A DNA stretch of 59,901 bases, from assembly GCA_022791945.1 (NCBI GenBank), contig JAAVZY010000089.1:1-59901 (forward strand), in the 5' to 3' direction. How positions within the stretch are numbered: the first letter of the stretch is position 1; each line of letters begins with the position of its first letter. Of this stretch, positions 16,075-25,471 are shown piece after piece. The notes below the pieces were generated by a model. That model saw nothing but the letters and a program-made list of their open reading frames with translations. It did not search any database and had not been told where the DNA came from. A program made the position numbers and the translations under genes. The stretch is from Oscillospiraceae bacterium. GTDB taxonomy: Bacteria; Bacillota; Clostridia; Oscillospirales; Ruminococcaceae.

Positions 16075-17457
16075 TTAAAACTCCAGCTTCCCTTCAATGA
16101 AGGAAATCAGCGCGTCAATGGGGAGCCGCTGCTGTTCCATGGTGTCACGATCGCGGACAGTCACGCAGCGGTCGTTCTCAGAATCAAAATCGTAGGTGAT
16201 GCAGAAGGGGGTGCCGGCCTCGTCCTGGCGGCGGTACCGCTTTCCAATGGAGCCTGCATCGTCAAAGTCCACCATAAAGCGCTTGGAGAGGGCATGGTAG
16301 ATCTCCTCTGCCGGTCCGGAGAGCTTTTTGGACAGGGGAAGGACTGCCGCCTTAAAGGGCGCCAGGGCCGGGTGCAGATGCAGGACCACCCGAATATCAT
16401 TTTTCTCCGGATCCACCACTTCCTCGTCATACGCGTCGCAGAGGAACGCCAGGGCTGCCCGTCCCACGCCCAGGGAGGGCTCCACCACATAAGGCACGTA
16501 CCGCTGATTGCTTTCCTGATCGAAATACTCCAGGCTCTTGCCGGAATGCTCCTGATGGCGGCTGAGATCGTAGTCCGTCCGATCGGCAATACCCCACAGC
16601 TCTCCCCAGCCAAAGGGGAACAGGAACTCAAAGTCCGTGGTCGCCTTGGAATAGAAGGACAGCTCCTCCGGCTCATGATCCCGCAGGCGCAGATTCTCCG
16701 GATTCATGCCCAGGTTCAGCAGCCAGTTTTTGCAGTATTCCTTCCAATAGGCAAACCATTCCAAATCCGTATCCGGCTTGCAGAAGAACTCCATCTCCAT
16801 CTGCTCGAATTCCCGGGTGCGGAACACGAAATTGCCGGGCGTGATTTCGTTCCGGAAGGATTTGCCGATCTGGCAGATGCCAAAGGGCAGCTTTTTCCGG
16901 GCAGTGCGCTGGACATTGGCAAAGTTTACAAAGATGCCCTGGGCGGTTTCCGGCCGGAGATAAATCTCATTCTTCGCATCCTCGGTGACGCCCTGGAAGG
17001 TCTTAAACATCAGGTTGAACTGACGGATACCGGTAAAATTGGCGGAGCCGCAGTTGGGGCAGGTAATCCCATGCTCTGCGATAAAGTCGGCCATCTGCTG
17101 ATTGCTCCAGCCATCGGCAGGAATTCCGGCAGCGTCCTCGATGAGCTTGTCGGCCCGGTGACGGGTTTTGCAGTCCCGGCAGTCCATGAGAGGGTCAGAG
17201 AAGCCGCCCACATGGCCGGAGGCTACCCAGGTTTCCGGATTCATCAGGATAGCGGAATCCAGCCCAACGTTGTAGGGGCTCTCCTGGACAAACTTCTTCC
17301 ACCAGGCCCGCTTGACATTGTTCAGGAATTCCACACCCAGAGGGCCGTAATCCCAGGTATTGGACAAACCGCCGTATATCTCGCTGCCCGCATAAACAAA
17401 GCCCCGTCCCTTGCACAGGGCTACAATTTTTTCCATGGTTTTCTCGCTGGTGTTCAT
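16075..17457 (-). CDS. glyQS: Glycyl-tRNA synthetase, alpha2 class II type
   Basis: This 460-residue enzyme charges tRNA-Gly and is the single-chain dimeric type, as its length shows. Visible landmarks: the N-terminal [33 protein letters not shown], the class II motif 2 region AQGIFVNF followed by [29 protein letters not shown], and motif 3 [14 protein letters not shown] near the C-terminal third, followed by an anticodon-binding domain ([13 protein letters not shown]). Two CxxC-like pairs ([16 protein letters not shown]) suggest a zinc site in the insertion. ATG 17457 is chosen by alignment with the family. No T-box leader fits upstream. Confidence 0.95.
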   Translation of the reverse strand: MNTSEKTMEKIVALCKGRGFVYAGSEIYGGLSNTWDYGPLGVEFLNNVKRAWWKKFVQESPYNVGLDSAILMNPETWVASGHVGGFSDPLMDCRDCKTRHRADKLIEDAAGIPADGWSNQQMADFIAEHGITCPNCGSANFTGIRQFNLMFKTFQGVTEDAKNEIYLRPETAQGIFVNFANVQRTARKKLPFGICQIGKSFRNEITPGNFVFRTREFEQMEMEFFCKPDTDLEWFAYWKEYCKNWLLNLGMNPENLRLRDHEPEELSFYSKATTDFEFLFPFGWGELWGIADRTDYDLSRHQEHSGKSLEYFDQESNQRYVPYVVEPSLGVGRAALAFLCDAYDEEVVDPEKNDIRVVLHLHPALAPFKAAVLPLSKKLSGPAEEIYHALSKRFMVDFDDAGSIGKRYRRQDEAGTPFCITYDFDSENDRCVTVRDRDTMEQQRLPIDALISFIEGKLEF

Positions 17458-17490
17458 GGTAATGCTCCCTTCCAAACTATCTTACTTTTA

Positions 17491-17519
17491 AGCATACCAG
17501 TATCCGGCGTGAATTGCAA
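17491..17519 (-). promoter_or_regulatory. Putative promoter for glyQS
   Basis: On the minus strand TTGCAA (17519-17514) and TATGCT (17496-17491) are separated by 17 bases, about 35 bases upstream of the glyQS start. Confidence 0.5.
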
Positions 17520-17624
17520 GCCCTTGTCCGGCAGTCCGGCTCATTTTGCGAAGAAAGGCACTGCGCAGCCCCCCGCCGTGTTCAGAGTTTCCGTGTGATC
17601 GGGAGAAGGGCAAGGCAGAGACTC

Positions 17625-18731
17625 TTAGTCCAGCATGCCGTGGATCGGATTGTTTTCCATGGGGAGCTGGCGCTGATAGGAGGATGCAAGCTCCAGGGTG
17701 CGGCGCTCCTGACTGCTCTGATGGATGGTTTCCATGATTTCCAGCACATGGAGGGTCTGCTGCCAGCTGGAACGGAAAGGCCGGCCGGTCTGCAGGGCGC
17801 GGGCCATATCCTCCAGCCCCAGGCCGCGGCTGTTCTCCCGATAGTCGAACATCAGGGGAAGCTCCATCATGCCGCCCTGCTCCGGCCGGAACAGCTTCAC
17901 CGGACCGCCGAAGCCATTGGGATCCGGTACGATCAGCGTCCCCTTGGAGCCGTAAATCTCCAGACGGGCCTGCGTCTCATAGTAAACATCAAAAGTGGTA
18001 AAGATGGTGCCGATGGCTCCGCTCTCGAAATGCAGAATACCAGTTGTATAAGTGGGCACGTCCACATCAATTACCTGACCGCTCTTGGGCTGGCTGGTGA
18101 TGATCCGCTGGGGGAAGGATTTCCGGGCTGCGCCGGTAACGGCGGATACGCCGCCCAGCAGATTGATCAGGGCAGTCAGATAATAAGGGCCCATATCCAT
18201 CAGGGGGCCGCCCCCATGCTTATAGTAGAACTCCGGATCAGGATGCCATGTCTCATGCCCGCGGCAGATCATAAAAGCCGCCGCGCCTACAGGCTCACCG
18301 ATGAAGCCATCGTCGATGAGCTTCCGGCAGGTCTGGATGCCCGCGCCCAGATAGGTGTCCGGCGCGCCGCCCAGCATCAGGCCCTTCTCCTGCGCCAGCT
18401 CGGTCAGGATCCGGCCCTCCTCCAGGGTTGCGGCCAGAGGCTTCTCGGAGTAGACGTGCTTTCCGGCCTTCAGAGCCTCTTTGCTTACGTCGAAATGCTC
18501 ATAGGGCCGGGTCAGATTGAGGATCACATCCACCTCCGGATCCGCGAAGGCGTCGTACATGGTTTCATAGAGCTTGGGAATGCTGTACTGTTCCACAGCC
18601 TTTTCCGCCCGCTCCCGGATCAGATCGCAGACGCCCAGGATCTCCACGTCCTGGAAGGTTTTGGTCAGATTCTCTAGGTAGATGCCGCTGATGGCACCCA
18701 CGCCAATAAACGCAACTTTCATCGGCTTCAT
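17625..18731 (-). CDS. Gfo/Idh/MocA family oxidoreductase
   Basis: A 368-residue NAD(P)-dependent sugar or inositol dehydrogenase-type protein. The Rossmann start VAFIGVGAISGIYLENL (residues 6-22) is followed by the catalytic-lysine motif GKHVYSEKPLA near residue 92, which is the family hallmark. The C-terminal alpha/beta substrate domain includes GGGPLMDMGPYYLTALINLLGG near 190. The RBS AAGGAG lies before the ATG. The substrate is not identifiable from the sequence; neighbours (glyQS, nadE) give no pathway clue. Confidence 0.9.
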   Translation of the reverse strand: MKPMKVAFIGVGAISGIYLENLTKTFQDVEILGVCDLIRERAEKAVEQYSIPKLYETMYDAFADPEVDVILNLTRPYEHFDVSKEALKAGKHVYSEKPLAATLEEGRILTELAQEKGLMLGGAPDTYLGAGIQTCRKLIDDGFIGEPVGAAAFMICRGHETWHPDPEFYYKHGGGPLMDMGPYYLTALINLLGGVSAVTGAARKSFPQRIITSQPKSGQVIDVDVPTYTTGILHFESGAIGTIFTTFDVYYETQARLEIYGSKGTLIVPDPNGFGGPVKLFRPEQGGMMELPLMFDYRENSRGLGLEDMARALQTGRPFRSSWQQTLHVLEIMETIHQSSQERRTLELASSYQRQLPMENNPIHGMLD

Positions 18732-18753
18732 TTTGGTATTCTCCTTATTGTAT

Positions 18754-18770
18754 ATAATTTACAAAATTAT
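18754..18770. promoter_or_regulatory. AT-rich dyad upstream of the oxidoreductase gene
   Basis: ATAATTT-ACA-AAATTAT, a perfect 7-bp inverted repeat 23 bases upstream of the oxidoreductase start, in a local AT-rich patch. It may be an operator; no regulator gene is adjacent. Confidence 0.35.
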
Positions 18771-18827
18771 CCAAAATGGACAAAAACCGTACACCAAAAG
18801 CCATATTTGCATTTGCGCGGCGCTGCT

Positions 18828-19562
18828 TTACTGTTCCTCGCCGAATACCGGAGGCATCCGGCGTTTGTGAGCGGTGCGGATCAAGGTTCCGTCCACCCTG
18901 GCCTTCACCTCCGGAGCGCCTTCCCCGGTGAGCAGATAGCGATCCAAATCCGCATAGGCAATCCCCATCTCCTGCTCGTCTGTCTGACCATCATACAGGC
19001 CGGCGGAGGGAGCTTTTTCGATGATATGCTGGGGCGCGTCCAAATACCGCAGGAATTCAAATACCTCGGTGGCTGTCAAATCCCCAATGGGATTGAAGTC
19101 GCAGGCGCCGTCTCCCCATTTGGTGAAATATCCCATGGAGCGCTCGCTCCGGTTTCCGGTGCCTGCAACCAGGCAGTTTCCTGACTGAGCGATGGTATAC
19201 AGCACAATCATCCGCAGGCGGGGATTCATGTTGATCCCCGCCATATGGGAGATCCCGCAGCATTTTTCGATCTCCCCGGCCAGAGCCTCCTTGGCGGAGG
19301 TCACATCCACCCGAAGGGTGCGGAAGCCGAATTTCTCCGCTGACGCCAGCGCGTCCTGGGCGTCCTCCTGATAATTCCGCCTGGACTGGCAGGGCATAAT
19401 CACCCCGGTCACGTTTTCACAGGCCATCCGGCAGAGCGCCCCCACCAGGGCGCAGTCCTTGCCTCCGCTGTTGCCGAATACAATCCCTTCCCCATGGGCC
19501 TCCTCCAGCATCCGGCGGATAAAGGCTGTCCGCTGCCTGATCTCCTCCTCGTAATTGCGCAT
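18828..19562 (-). CDS. nadE: Ammonia-dependent NAD(+) synthetase
   Basis: This 244-residue enzyme amidates nicotinate adenine dinucleotide to NAD(+), the last step of NAD synthesis. The PP-loop appears as FGNSGGKDCALVGAL near residue 28 (the family usually has SGGxDS; here the position is SGGKDC). VAGTGNRSERSMGYFTKWGDGACDFNPIGDL near 145 is the diagnostic region, and the C-terminus has DGQTDEQEMGIAY. There is no glutaminase domain, so ammonia is the likely nitrogen donor. ATG 19562 gives the family length; the longer open frame upstream overlaps the MATE gene end and is rejected. Confidence 0.92.
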   Translation of the reverse strand: MRNYEEEIRQRTAFIRRMLEEAHGEGIVFGNSGGKDCALVGALCRMACENVTGVIMPCQSRRNYQEDAQDALASAEKFGFRTLRVDVTSAKEALAGEIEKCCGISHMAGINMNPRLRMIVLYTIAQSGNCLVAGTGNRSERSMGYFTKWGDGACDFNPIGDLTATEVFEFLRYLDAPQHIIEKAPSAGLYDGQTDEQEMGIAYADLDRYLLTGEGAPEVKARVDGTLIRTAHKRRMPPVFGEEQ

Positions 19563-19708
19563 GGTGCAAAACCTCCCTGAAAGTAGTCGTTTTCTGTCCC
19601 CGGTCCCGGAATCATCCGCAGGAGCTCGTGAGAAAATCCCCCGCAGCCTCCCGGAACGGGAAGCTCCCCGCATATCCTCTGGGCGGCATCCGCCGCCGGG
19701 AACGCAGG

Positions 19709-21112
19709 CTACGGGGAGACATCCGGCGACGTCTCCGCCCGGCGGGCCAGGCTCTTTTTCTTCCACCGGCCTGTGTAGTAGTAGATGCCCGCCGCCAGCA
19801 CACCCGGCAGCCAGCCTGCCGCATAGGAAAAAAATATGTAATCCCGTCCCCAGATTTCCGCAATCAGATAAGCAGCCGGAATCCGTGCCAGCCACAGGCT
19901 TACAAAGGAAGCGATCATGGGGACAATCATCTCTCCTGCGCCCCGGAGAACGCTGCTGTAGATAAAGAACGCCGCCAGAAGCATATAAAAGGGCAGCACA
20001 CTGTGAAGGTAGGACACCCCTGCGTCAATCACCGGCTGGCTCTGGCTGAACATCCGCATCATCAGGCCGGAGAGGGGATAGAGGAGCGCCCCTACGGCAA
20101 GGCAGGTTGCTACGGAGAGGATCAGTCCTGCCCGTACGCCCTCCCTGACCCGGTGCTGATTTCCGGCGCCTACGTTCTGTCCGGTGTAGGTGGTGATGGC
20201 TGTGGCAAAGGACTGAATGGGCATAAAGGCGAAGGTGTCGATCTTGTTTGCCCCGTTGAAGCCGGCCATAAAGGCTGAGCCGTAGCTGTTGACCAGGGAC
20301 TGCATGAACATAATCCCAATGGAAAACAGCGCCTGCTGAATGCCGGAGGGAATCCCCAGCCGGATCGCCTGCCAGAACAGCGTCTGATCAAAGCGCATCC
20401 CCCGCAGGCTGATATGCACCAAATCCCGATATCTGCGGTTGATGAACCAGATTCCAAAGAGCCAGGAGCTGATCTGTCCAATCACTGTTGCCAGGGCCAC
20501 GCCCATGACTCCCAGGCCCAGGACAATGGTAAACAGCAGGTCCAGAGCGATATTGATGATGCAGGCAATCAGCAGGAACAGCAGGGAGGTGCGGGAGTCT
20601 CCGAACCCCTGGAGAATACCGGCGTTGATGTTAAAGCCCAGATTTCCGATCATGCCTGCAAAGACGACAATCATGTAGATTTTGGCCATTTCCAGCGTGC
20701 CGTCATCAGGCACCTGCATCAGCCGGAGGAGCGGCTCTGAGGTGAACACGCCGATCAGTGTCAGCGGGATGGCGCCGATGAGCATTGCCTTATAGATGGT
20801 GCTGATGGTGTTCCGGAGCCGTTCAAAGTCCTTCGCCCCGTAGAACTGAGAGATCATGACGGTAGCGCCCATGCCGATTCCCATGAAAAGGGAGCTCATC
20901 ATGAAAATGATGGGGAAGCCGGTGCCTACAGCGGCAAGGGCCTTTTCGCCGATCCAGTTGCCGACAACAATGCTGTCAACCATATTGTACAGCTGCTGAA
21001 ATACATTCCCCACCAGCAGCGGAAGGGAAAACAGCACAATCAGCCTATAGGGGCTGCCTGCGGTCATATCCATCATGGATTGACCACCAGTGAAGAATTT
21101 TTTCAGGGACAT
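19709..21112 (-). CDS. MATE family efflux transporter
   Basis: A 467-residue polytopic membrane protein with about twelve membrane segments. It begins with the usual MATE pattern, RLIVLFSLPLLVGNVFQQLYNMVDSIVVGNWIG (residues 24-56), and has the internal duplication seen in the family, with the second half starting near residue 245 (LGIPSGIQQALFSIGIMFMQ). MATE pumps export cationic drugs or metabolites using sodium or proton gradients; the substrate here is unknown. AAAGGA lies 7 bases before the start. A full-length repeat element lies directly upstream. Confidence 0.92.
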   Translation of the reverse strand: MSLKKFFTGGQSMMDMTAGSPYRLIVLFSLPLLVGNVFQQLYNMVDSIVVGNWIGEKALAAVGTGFPIIFMMSSLFMGIGMGATVMISQFYGAKDFERLRNTISTIYKAMLIGAIPLTLIGVFTSEPLLRLMQVPDDGTLEMAKIYMIVVFAGMIGNLGFNINAGILQGFGDSRTSLLFLLIACIINIALDLLFTIVLGLGVMGVALATVIGQISSWLFGIWFINRRYRDLVHISLRGMRFDQTLFWQAIRLGIPSGIQQALFSIGIMFMQSLVNSYGSAFMAGFNGANKIDTFAFMPIQSFATAITTYTGQNVGAGNQHRVREGVRAGLILSVATCLAVGALLYPLSGLMMRMFSQSQPVIDAGVSYLHSVLPFYMLLAAFFIYSSVLRGAGEMIVPMIASFVSLWLARIPAAYLIAEIWGRDYIFFSYAAGWLPGVLAAGIYYYTGRWKKKSLARRAETSPDVSP

Positions 21113-21173
21113 TTGACAATCCTTTCTCTCTTTATCCTATGAATTTTGAAGCTGTGCGCACAGCGGGAAGGCC

Positions 21174-21780
21174 GCGAGAGCTCTGCCCAAGGGTCAAAGC
21201 CGTAGGCTTTGACCCTGCGCGCCTCTCGCCAAGGGGAAGGGATTCCCCTTGGATTCCCATTATTTTTAAGGGCTTTTTAAGGGCGGAAAAAGGGGGAGAG
21301 GCTGTACAGGCTTTCGGCTTTCTGCCACGCAGAGAGTCTGATTCACGCAGTACGCTTTTTTCGTAAAGAAAAAAGCTCCACCCTGCGTGCGGGGTACTCC
21401 CTGCGCCGCACAGTGATTCCTGCGCAGACGGGGATAGGGCTTCCAATCGGTATGTGCAAGTGGAGTATTCTGTGCCTCTGAGGGAATCCTTCCACCACCG
21501 CCGTCCCTCTGGTCCGACGGCGATCCCCCTTGTCATACGTTCCTTCGGAACGTATGACAAGGGAGGCAAGCCAACTTCCTGCGCCGCCTATGGGGATGAA
21601 TTTTTTCTTTACGAAAAAATGGGTAGGCGGGCGATCGTTCCTGCGGGGAGTATCAGCGAGGCAGGCCCCCACCCCCAAAAAATTTACGGGAATCCAAGGG
21701 GATTTAATCCCCTTGGCAGGAGGCTCGCAGGGTCAAAGCCGCAGGCTTTGACCCTTGGGCAGCGCCCTCGAAGTCTTCCC
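21174..21780 (-). repeat. Palindrome-rich intergenic element, full length
   Basis: Complete copy in minus orientation: GGGAAGGCC end, GGGTCAAAGCC/GGCTTTGACCC palindrome, CCAAGGGG...CCCCTTGG (about 21229-21252), module B (AGGCTGTACAGGCT, core near 21355-21377), module C with the ACGTTCCTTCGGAACGT hairpin (about 21537-21553), module A (core near 21602, GGGTAGGCGGGCGATCG near 21621), a second CCAAGGGG palindrome (21696-21717), a second copy of the GGGTCAAAGCC palindrome, and GCAGCGCCCTCGAAGTCTTCCC. The same small palindrome appears at both ends of this copy. Confidence 0.9.
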
Positions 21781-21790
21781 GCCGCAATCC

Positions 21791-22696
21791 CTATTCCCAG
21801 TCCTTCAGCTGCTTGGAGTCTTCGTAGAGAGCGAGGTAGCTTTCGTGGCGGGTGGGGGAGATGCGGCCCTTCTCCAGGGCCTCCAGCACCGCGCAGCCCT
21901 TTTCCACTGTGTGGGAGCAGCCCGTAAACCGGCAGTCCGCCAGGTACGGGGCGAACTCACGGAAACAGTGCTGGAGCTCTTCCTTCCGGATTCGTTCGTA
22001 CTGGAGCAGCTCCATGGATCCAAAGCCCGGCGTGTCCGCCACATATCCTCCCAAGACAGGATACAGCTCCACATGGCGGGTGGTGTGCTTTCCCCGGCCC
22101 AGCTTCCGGCTGATCCCTGCTGTCTGCAAGCTCAGATTCGGCTCCAGCCGGTTCAGCAGGCTGGATTTGCCCACCCCCGTATTGCCCGCAAAGGCCGTGA
22201 TCCGGCCCCGCAGGCACGCCCGGAGCGGCTCCAGATCCTCCGCGCCCCGATCCGTCAGGCAGAACACCCGGAAGCCTGCCGCCGTATAGATTCTCCGCAG
22301 CTCCTCCGGGCTTCCCAAATCCGTTTTGGTGAACACCAGCAGCGGCTCCACCTGCTTGTACTCGCAGACCGCAATCAGCTTGTCCAGCAGGAGGGGGCTG
22401 GGCGCCGGCTCGGCCACGGCGGACACCAGACAGAGCTGATCCAGATTCGCCACCGGAGGACGCACAAACTGGTTCTTCCGCTGGAGAATTTCCGTTACAA
22501 AGCCGCCGGGGAGAAAGCCGCTTTCATCCGGCTCCCCCTCCCCGGCCTCAAAACGCACCCAATCCCCTACCAGAGGGGTGACGCTTTCCTTCCGGAAAGC
22601 GCCCTTTCCCCTGCATTGATAGGTTCCTTCCTCTGTCCGGCAGTAGTAAAAGCCGGACAGAGCCTTGATAATCCGTCCTGTCTCCATAGCCGTCAT
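21791..22696 (-). CDS. rsgA: Ribosome small subunit-dependent GTPase A
   Basis: This 301-residue circularly permuted GTPase assists late 30S subunit maturation. An OB-fold N-terminus is followed by the permuted G motifs: NLDQLCLVSAVAEPAPS (G4/G5 region), VFTKTDL near 122, the P-loop AGNTGVGKSSLLNRL near 175 and DTPGFGS near 220. The zinc site appears as C-x5-C-x-H-x5-C (CRFTGCSHTVEKGC) near 263. Its ATG overlaps the stop of the kinase gene by four bases. The placement after prkC is the classical Firmicutes order. Confidence 0.95.
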   Translation of the reverse strand: MTAMETGRIIKALSGFYYCRTEEGTYQCRGKGAFRKESVTPLVGDWVRFEAGEGEPDESGFLPGGFVTEILQRKNQFVRPPVANLDQLCLVSAVAEPAPSPLLLDKLIAVCEYKQVEPLLVFTKTDLGSPEELRRIYTAAGFRVFCLTDRGAEDLEPLRACLRGRITAFAGNTGVGKSSLLNRLEPNLSLQTAGISRKLGRGKHTTRHVELYPVLGGYVADTPGFGSMELLQYERIRKEELQHCFREFAPYLADCRFTGCSHTVEKGCAVLEALEKGRISPTRHESYLALYEDSKQLKDWE

Positions 22697-24678
22697 TCGC
22701 CGATATACTCATCGTCAGGATCCTGGAGCAGCCGGAACTGAGGCTCCCGGAGCACCTGATAGGTGGCTTGGTTAAAGTCAATGCTGTACTCCGCGAACAC
22801 CTGCACGTCGTCCACCAGCAGGGTGATATCATTGATCCCGTCCTCATTGCTGTCCACCATGCCGTTGACCTTCCCGTCCGTCAGGGAGAACTCAAAGGCA
22901 ATGTTGGGGGTGGAAACAGGGTTGATCCGCTTCTTGGTGATGGCGTAGCCGTTGCAGTAGATCTCAAACACATGCTCCTGATCCGCCACGTAGGAGGGGA
23001 ACCGCACCGGCACCCGGACGCTTTCCACCACCGGTTTCCCGTTGGATACGGACACGTCGATCATAGTTCCCTTGGGTACGGACTGATTCTTTTCGATGCT
23101 CTGCTCCACGATCAGACCCTTTTCCTCATCGCTGTCAACAGCGGTGATCTGCCCCAGGGAGAGGCTGTACTGCGCCAGCAGGGCCCGGGCCTCCACCTCG
23201 GTGCGGCCGGTGAGATCCGGCACCCGCACCGGCAGATCCGCCGCGCCCAGGCTCACCCGCACGTAGACCGTCTCCCCCTTGCGCACCTCGGAGTTTACCG
23301 GGGGATCCGTAGCCACCACCTGGCCCCTGGGCACGTCCTCGCTGGTGATGCCCACCTGCTCCACGTGCAGCCCCAGGGACTCCAGCCGCTTCTTGACATC
23401 CGCGTAATCCTGGCCGGAGTAATCCCCCAGCACGGTGGACTGTATCCCTGTGCTCACCGTGACGGAGATCCGGGCGTCCTCCTTGATCTCCATACCGGAG
23501 CGGGGATCCTGCTCGATGATCTGATTGATGTCATAATCGGCGGAGGGCTCCTGCCGGACAATCTGGATATCCAGCTCCGGATACTGCCGCCGGGCCTCGT
23601 CCACCGTCATCCCGATCAGGCTGGGGAGCACCACGTTCTCCGTAGGGGTGCTCAGCGCCCGGAAGAAGAACACCAGGGCCACAATCGCCAGGATCACACA
23701 GGCCGCGGTCACCCCGGCCAGAATATTCATCGTATAGGAACGCTGCTTGCGGCGGGGCTCCCTTTCCACGGCGATCTCCTCCGAACTGACCCGGTCAAAG
23801 TATTTGGTGGTGCCGTCGCTGTTAAAGTAGCGGTACTCAAACACCACGTCCGGGTTGTGTTTGAACTCGTCAATGTCCCGAAGCATCTCCGCCGCTGTCT
23901 GATAGCGGAGGGCAGGCTCCTTCTGCATGGCCCGCAGGATGATCTCCTCCAGCCCCATGGGCAGATCCGGCTTGATCTGGGTGGGGCGGGTGGGCTCAAT
24001 CTGCATCTGCTTGATGGCAATGCTCACCGGCGTGTCCCCGTCAAAGGGCACCCGGCCCGTGAGCATCTCATAGAGGATCACGCCCACGGCATAGATGTCG
24101 GTCTTTTCGTCCGTAGGCGCGCCCTGGGCCTGCTCCGGGCTGATATAGTGGACGCTGCCGATGGCCTTATCGGAGAGGGTTTTCCCGCTCTCCCGGGCAA
24201 ACCGGGCGATGCCGAAGTCCATCACCTTGATGGTGCCGTCCTCCAGCAGCATCACGTTCTGAGGCTTGATGTCCCGGTGGACAATCCCGTTGTCGTGGGC
24301 GTGCTGGAGGGCCCGCAGGATCTGAACCGTAAAGTGAACGGCTTCCTTCCATTTTACGCTGCCCTGCTGCTCGATATACTCCTTCAGGGTGATCCCGTCG
24401 ATATATTCCATGACAATATATTGGATATTGTCGCTGAAATTCACGTCCAGCACCTTGACGATGTTGGGGTGGGAGAGCAGGGCGATGGCCTTGGACTCGT
24501 TCCGGAAGCGGCGCTTGAAATCCTCGCTTTCCAGGTACTCGTCCTTGAGAATCTTCACCGCCACGTACCGCTTTCCCAGCAGGTCGTAGGCCTTAAAGAC
24601 AATGGCCATGCCCCCGAAGCCGATCAGCTCCAGTATCTCATACCGGCCCTCCAGCTTTTTCCCAATATATTTATCCAA
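22693..24678 (-). CDS. prkC: PASTA-domain Ser/Thr protein kinase
   Basis: This 661-residue membrane kinase senses peptidoglycan fragments. Kinase domain residues 10-270: glycine loop LIGFGGMAIVFKAYD, catalytic loop HRDIKPQNVML near 133, DFGIARF near 152. One membrane segment (NILAGVTAACVILAIVALVFFF) lies near residues 322-343. Three PASTA repeats span roughly 350-418, 420-485 and 488-555, followed by a C-terminal domain of about 100 residues that may be Ig-like. The start codon is TTG at 24678, eight bases after GGAGG. It pairs with the phosphatase gene just upstream, and the rsgA start overlaps its stop. Confidence 0.95.
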   Translation of the reverse strand: MDKYIGKKLEGRYEILELIGFGGMAIVFKAYDLLGKRYVAVKILKDEYLESEDFKRRFRNESKAIALLSHPNIVKVLDVNFSDNIQYIVMEYIDGITLKEYIEQQGSVKWKEAVHFTVQILRALQHAHDNGIVHRDIKPQNVMLLEDGTIKVMDFGIARFARESGKTLSDKAIGSVHYISPEQAQGAPTDEKTDIYAVGVILYEMLTGRVPFDGDTPVSIAIKQMQIEPTRPTQIKPDLPMGLEEIILRAMQKEPALRYQTAAEMLRDIDEFKHNPDVVFEYRYFNSDGTTKYFDRVSSEEIAVEREPRRKQRSYTMNILAGVTAACVILAIVALVFFFRALSTPTENVVLPSLIGMTVDEARRQYPELDIQIVRQEPSADYDINQIIEQDPRSGMEIKEDARISVTVSTGIQSTVLGDYSGQDYADVKKRLESLGLHVEQVGITSEDVPRGQVVATDPPVNSEVRKGETVYVRVSLGAADLPVRVPDLTGRTEVEARALLAQYSLSLGQITAVDSDEEKGLIVEQSIEKNQSVPKGTMIDVSVSNGKPVVESVRVPVRFPSYVADQEHVFEIYCNGYAITKKRINPVSTPNIAFEFSLTDGKVNGMVDSNEDGINDITLLVDDVQVFAEYSIDFNQATYQVLREPQFRLLQDPDDEYIGE

Positions 24679-24745
24679 CGTCGCAACCTCCTCCGTGATT
24701 TGGAACCAGGCTCAGTCCCTTTCGGGCGGTCTTTGCGCAGGGCGT

Positions 24746-25471
24746 TCACTCTGCCACGGCCACGGTGATATTGTCCGCGCCGCCGGCTCCGTTGGCCAGG
24801 GCGATCAGCCGTCCGCAGACCGTCTCGCCGGACTGGTAGCGGAGCACCGCCGCAATCTCCTCGTCGGGCACCATATTGGTGAGCCCGTCGCTGCACAGGA
24901 GCAGCTTGCTCCCCGGCTCCAGGGAAAGCTCCAGGTAGTCAATATCCACCATCAGATTGACGCCCACCGCCCGGGTAATCATGTTTTTGTTGGGATGATG
25001 CTTCATCTCCTCGTCGGAGATCTTCCCCTGATCCCGGAGCTCCTGCACCAGGGAATGATCCCTGGTCAGCTGATGGAGCCGCCCCCCGCTGAACAGATAG
25101 GCCCGGCTGTCCCCAATATGGGCAAGGTGTACCTGCTCCCCCAGGATGACCGCAAGGACGATGGTGGTGCCCATGCCCTTGCAGCCGGGCTCTGTGTTGG
25201 AGCGCTTGTACACCTCAATGTTGGCCTCGCTGATGGCTTCTACCATCAGCTCCCGGATCCCGTCCCCGGACAGGATCCGCTGGGAGCCGTCCATCAGCCT
25301 TTGGGAGACGACAGTGCAGGTCATGTCGCTGGCAATATGGCCGCCGCTCTGACCGCCCATGCCGTCGCAGACAATGGCGAAGCCCGCCTTGCTGCTGAAT
25401 TGGTAAAGATAAAACACGTCCTGATTGTTTTCCCGTTTCCGGCCCACATCGGTCTTTCCGAACAGATTCAA
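24746..25471 (-). CDS. stp: PP2C-type protein phosphatase (Stp/PrpC)
   Basis: A 241-residue metal-dependent phosphatase that reverses phosphorylation by the downstream PASTA kinase. PP2C motifs: VGRKRENNQD near residue 9, FAIVCDGMGGQSGG near 32, MGTTIVLAV near 97, AHIGDSRAYLF near 112, MITRAVG near 155, LLLCSDGLTNMV near 180 and the terminal ADNITV. I use TTG 25471 because GGAGG precedes it by seven bases, and it overlaps the rlmN stop as TTGA, giving the usual family N-terminus. The gene lies between rlmN and prkC, as in most Firmicutes. Confidence 0.95.
   Translation of the reverse strand: MNLFGKTDVGRKRENNQDVFYLYQFSSKAGFAIVCDGMGGQSGGHIASDMTCTVVSQRLMDGSQRILSGDGIRELMVEAISEANIEVYKRSNTEPGCKGMGTTIVLAVILGEQVHLAHIGDSRAYLFSGGRLHQLTRDHSLVQELRDQGKISDEEMKHHPNKNMITRAVGVNLMVDIDYLELSLEPGSKLLLCSDGLTNMVPDEEIAAVLRYQSGETVCGRLIALANGAGGADNITVAVAE

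Noticed and set aside
17458-17624. T-box riboswitch before glyQS
   Set aside because: The gap is only 167 bases, with a promoter about 35 bases from the start codon; no T-box sequence or specifier loop can be fitted.
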